DNA of 64,000 bases from Aeromicrobium sp. 9AM (GTDB lineage: Bacteria > Actinomycetota > Actinomycetes > Propionibacteriales > Nocardioidaceae), in NCBI RefSeq assembly GCF_902506105.1, contig NZ_LR733304.1:1264334-1328333 (forward strand), written 5' to 3'. A model generated the notes under the pieces. It had not been told where the DNA came from. It worked only from the letters and a program-made list of their open reading frames with translations, and made no database searches. Both the position numbers and the translations under genes were made by a program. This document shows positions 62,625-64,000 of the stretch, one piece after another (position 1 is the stretch's first letter; every line of letters starts with the position of its first letter).

Positions 62625-63833
62625 TCACCCGCGCACAAGGACCGCCACGCATTCGACGTGATGAGTCATGGGGAACAGCGCAAAGGCGCGCAACCCCGCC
62701 AAGGCGTAGCCCCGGGCACCGAACGAGGCCAGGTCGCGAGCCAGGGCTGCCGGGTCGCACGCCACGTAGACGATGCGTCGCGGCGCCAGGTCGACGATCC
62801 CCGCGACGGCCTTCTTGGCGCCCGTGCGCGGTGGGTCGAGGACGACGACGTCGGCCGACTCCCCCACCGACCCGCTGCGGAGCGCGCGTTCGACGGTCTC
62901 GCCGACGAGCGTGACCTGTGGGAAGTCGTGCAGGTTGCGGCGGGCGTCGCGGGATGCGCCGCGGTCCGACTCGACGCTGAGGACGAGCCCGTCCTCCCCC
63001 GCCTCGTCGGCCAGGAACGTGGTGAACAGGCCGACCCCGGCGTAGAGATCGAGCACCGTGTCGCCGGCCGCCACCTCGGCAGCTTCGATCACGGCCTCGA
63101 CCAGCGTCGCGGCGGCATCGGGATGCACCTGCCAGAAGCCCGATCCGGAGACGCGGAAGTCTGCGGCCAGGACGGACTCGACAACCGCGCCGTGTCCGCC
63201 TCGCGTCGTGCCGTCGACCGCCACGACGCCACCGACGGCCGCCTCGACGTCGTCGGGGATCGACGCGTCCGTGACCAGGAGCGTGTCGCCGGTCGACGAC
63301 ACGATCGCCTCGACCGACTCGGCGTCCCACTCGCGGCCCAGCACGGTGGGCAGACCGGGATGCGCGATCAGGCAGCGGTCGACCGGGATGATCTCGTGCG
63401 AGCGGTGCTTGCGGAGTCCTGGGCGGCCGTCGTCGTCGACCGCGAACTGCATCCGCGTACGCCAGCCCAGCGCGTCGGGCTCGACCGCCTCGACCTCGCC
63501 ATCCCAGGTGATGCCGGCGAGCCGGCGCAGCTGCTCGCGTACGACGTCGCCCAGCAGCGCGCGCTGCGTCGCAGGATCGACGTGCTGGAAGTCGCAGCCG
63601 CCGCACAGGCCGGGCCCGGCGTACGGGCACGGCGCCTCGACCCGGCCGGGTGCCGCCTCGATGACCTCGACGGCGTCGGCGCGCAGGAACGACTTCGAAC
63701 GGTCGGTGATGTGGACCCGTACGCGCTCGCCGGGCAACGTGTGGCGTACGAACACGACCTGGCCGTCAAGGCGGGCGACGCAGTGGCCCCCGTGGGCGAT
63801 CGGGCCGACGTCGACGATCGGGGCGTCGGACAT
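62625..63833 (-). CDS. Class I SAM-dependent RNA (uracil-C5) methyltransferase, TrmA/RlmCD type
   Basis: A 402-aa methyltransferase: an N-terminal TRAM-like RNA-binding domain (about 5-60), a [4Fe-4S] cluster motif CPYAGPGLCGGCDFQH (Cys ligands near 69-80) and the SAM domain with VLDLYAGVGLFTTFL. The nucleophile Cys lies in VYVACDPAALARDL, after VVLDPPRTGAKK. It methylates uracil in rRNA or tRNA; the exact base is unknown. It starts 2 nt after the previous gene's stop. Confidence 0.95.
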   Translation of the reverse strand: MSDAPIVDVGPIAHGGHCVARLDGQVVFVRHTLPGERVRVHITDRSKSFLRADAVEVIEAAPGRVEAPCPYAGPGLCGGCDFQHVDPATQRALLGDVVREQLRRLAGITWDGEVEAVEPDALGWRTRMQFAVDDDGRPGLRKHRSHEIIPVDRCLIAHPGLPTVLGREWDAESVEAIVSSTGDTLLVTDASIPDDVEAAVGGVVAVDGTTRGGHGAVVESVLAADFRVSGSGFWQVHPDAAATLVEAVIEAAEVAAGDTVLDLYAGVGLFTTFLADEAGEDGLVLSVESDRGASRDARRNLHDFPQVTLVGETVERALRSGSVGESADVVVLDPPRTGAKKAVAGIVDLAPRRIVYVACDPAALARDLASFGARGYALAGLRAFALFPMTHHVECVAVLVRG

Positions 63834-63835
63834 GT

Positions 63836-64000
63836 CTAACGGTCCCGGTAGCCGCGGCGGACGTCGCCCGGTGCCGGGCGGTCCTTGAAGAGGCGCTTCT
63901 TGGCGCGACCCGCGGAACTGAGCTGATAGGGCACGCTCGTGACCATGACGCCGGGCATGAACAGCAGGCGACCCTTGAGCCGCAGGGCCGTCTGGTTGTG
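63836..64000 (-). CDS. C-terminal end of a probable APC permease (partial, runs off right edge)
   Basis: The last 54 codons of a minus-strand gene whose body lies beyond base 64000. The tail reads HNQTALRLKGRLLFMPGVMV and ends DVRRGYRDR. The segment resembles the C-terminal cytoplasmic tail of permeases often placed before the TrmA-like methyltransferase in Actinobacteria. The stop is 2 nt before the methyltransferase ATG. Identity is from memory of context and is tentative. Confidence 0.6.
   Translation of the reverse strand, partial: HNQTALRLKGRLLFMPGVMVTSVPYQLSSAGRAKKRLFKDRPAPGDVRRGYRDR

Overview
The window is high-GC, densely packed chromosomal DNA from an actinobacterium. The best fit is the Nocardioidaceae or a neighbouring order of Actinomycetes. 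Evidence: GTG starts and 1-4 nt overlaps are frequent; a fadA2 / fabG4-htdX divergent block is arranged as in mycobacteria; a PAC2-type proteasome-chaperone-like gene, a 13E12/DUF222 HNH gene and the LexA box type GAAC-N4-GTTC are present. Genus is an inference; no rRNA or tRNA gene was seen.

Layout. 0-11 kb: 5' part of uvrA with an SOS-type box, an MBL-fold hydrolase, four small or medium membrane proteins, a cytochrome P450, an APC permease, a TerC-family transporter behind a yybP-ykoY (Mn2+) riboswitch, an aldose epimerase-like protein and uvrB. 11-24.5 kb: mainly lipid and central metabolism (TetR, PLP decarboxylase, SDR, fadA2, fabG4, htdX, secreted CocE-type hydrolase, tesB, PAC2 protein, dxs, flavin reductase). 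24.4-33.6 kb: a tightly overlapping six-gene operon (permease, two DUF1989 proteins, urea/guanidine carboxylase, allophanate hydrolase, TetR) that fits guanidine or urea assimilation. 33.7-35.1 kb: a DUF222 HNH gene with a perfect SOS box. 35.2-38.9 kb: xylB-xylA-ROK repressor. 39-51.7 kb: an accessory-looking stretch of small stress, detoxification and regulator genes, including an ECF41 sigma factor, a carboxymuconolactone-decarboxylase-family gene with a perfect-looking ECF41 promoter, PadR and ArsR modules, and a TetR-gap pair. 51.7-56.3 kb: a xylose-type ABC importer operon with a second ROK repressor. 56.3-64 kb: aconitase, an RDD protein, a large zinc-ribbon membrane protein, a TRAM/[4Fe-4S] RNA methyltransferase and the 3' end of a probable permease gene.

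How it works together. Xylose import (xylFGH) and catabolism (xylAB) are both here but split by about 12.7 kb and carry different operator-like motifs. The nitrogen operon would import a small N-compound, carboxylate it, deiminate it and hydrolyse the resulting allophanate to ammonia and CO2. The ECF41 sigma factor at 49-50 kb probably drives the gene at 43.2 kb, 6 kb away. The most interesting regulatory reads are the TerC riboswitch, where one CCTCC segment can pair either with the aptamer P1 strand or with the ribosome binding site, and the ECF41 promoter. I see no phage, plasmid, CRISPR array or intact insertion sequence. The unusual content is mostly regulatory architecture and not a clearly new multigene system.
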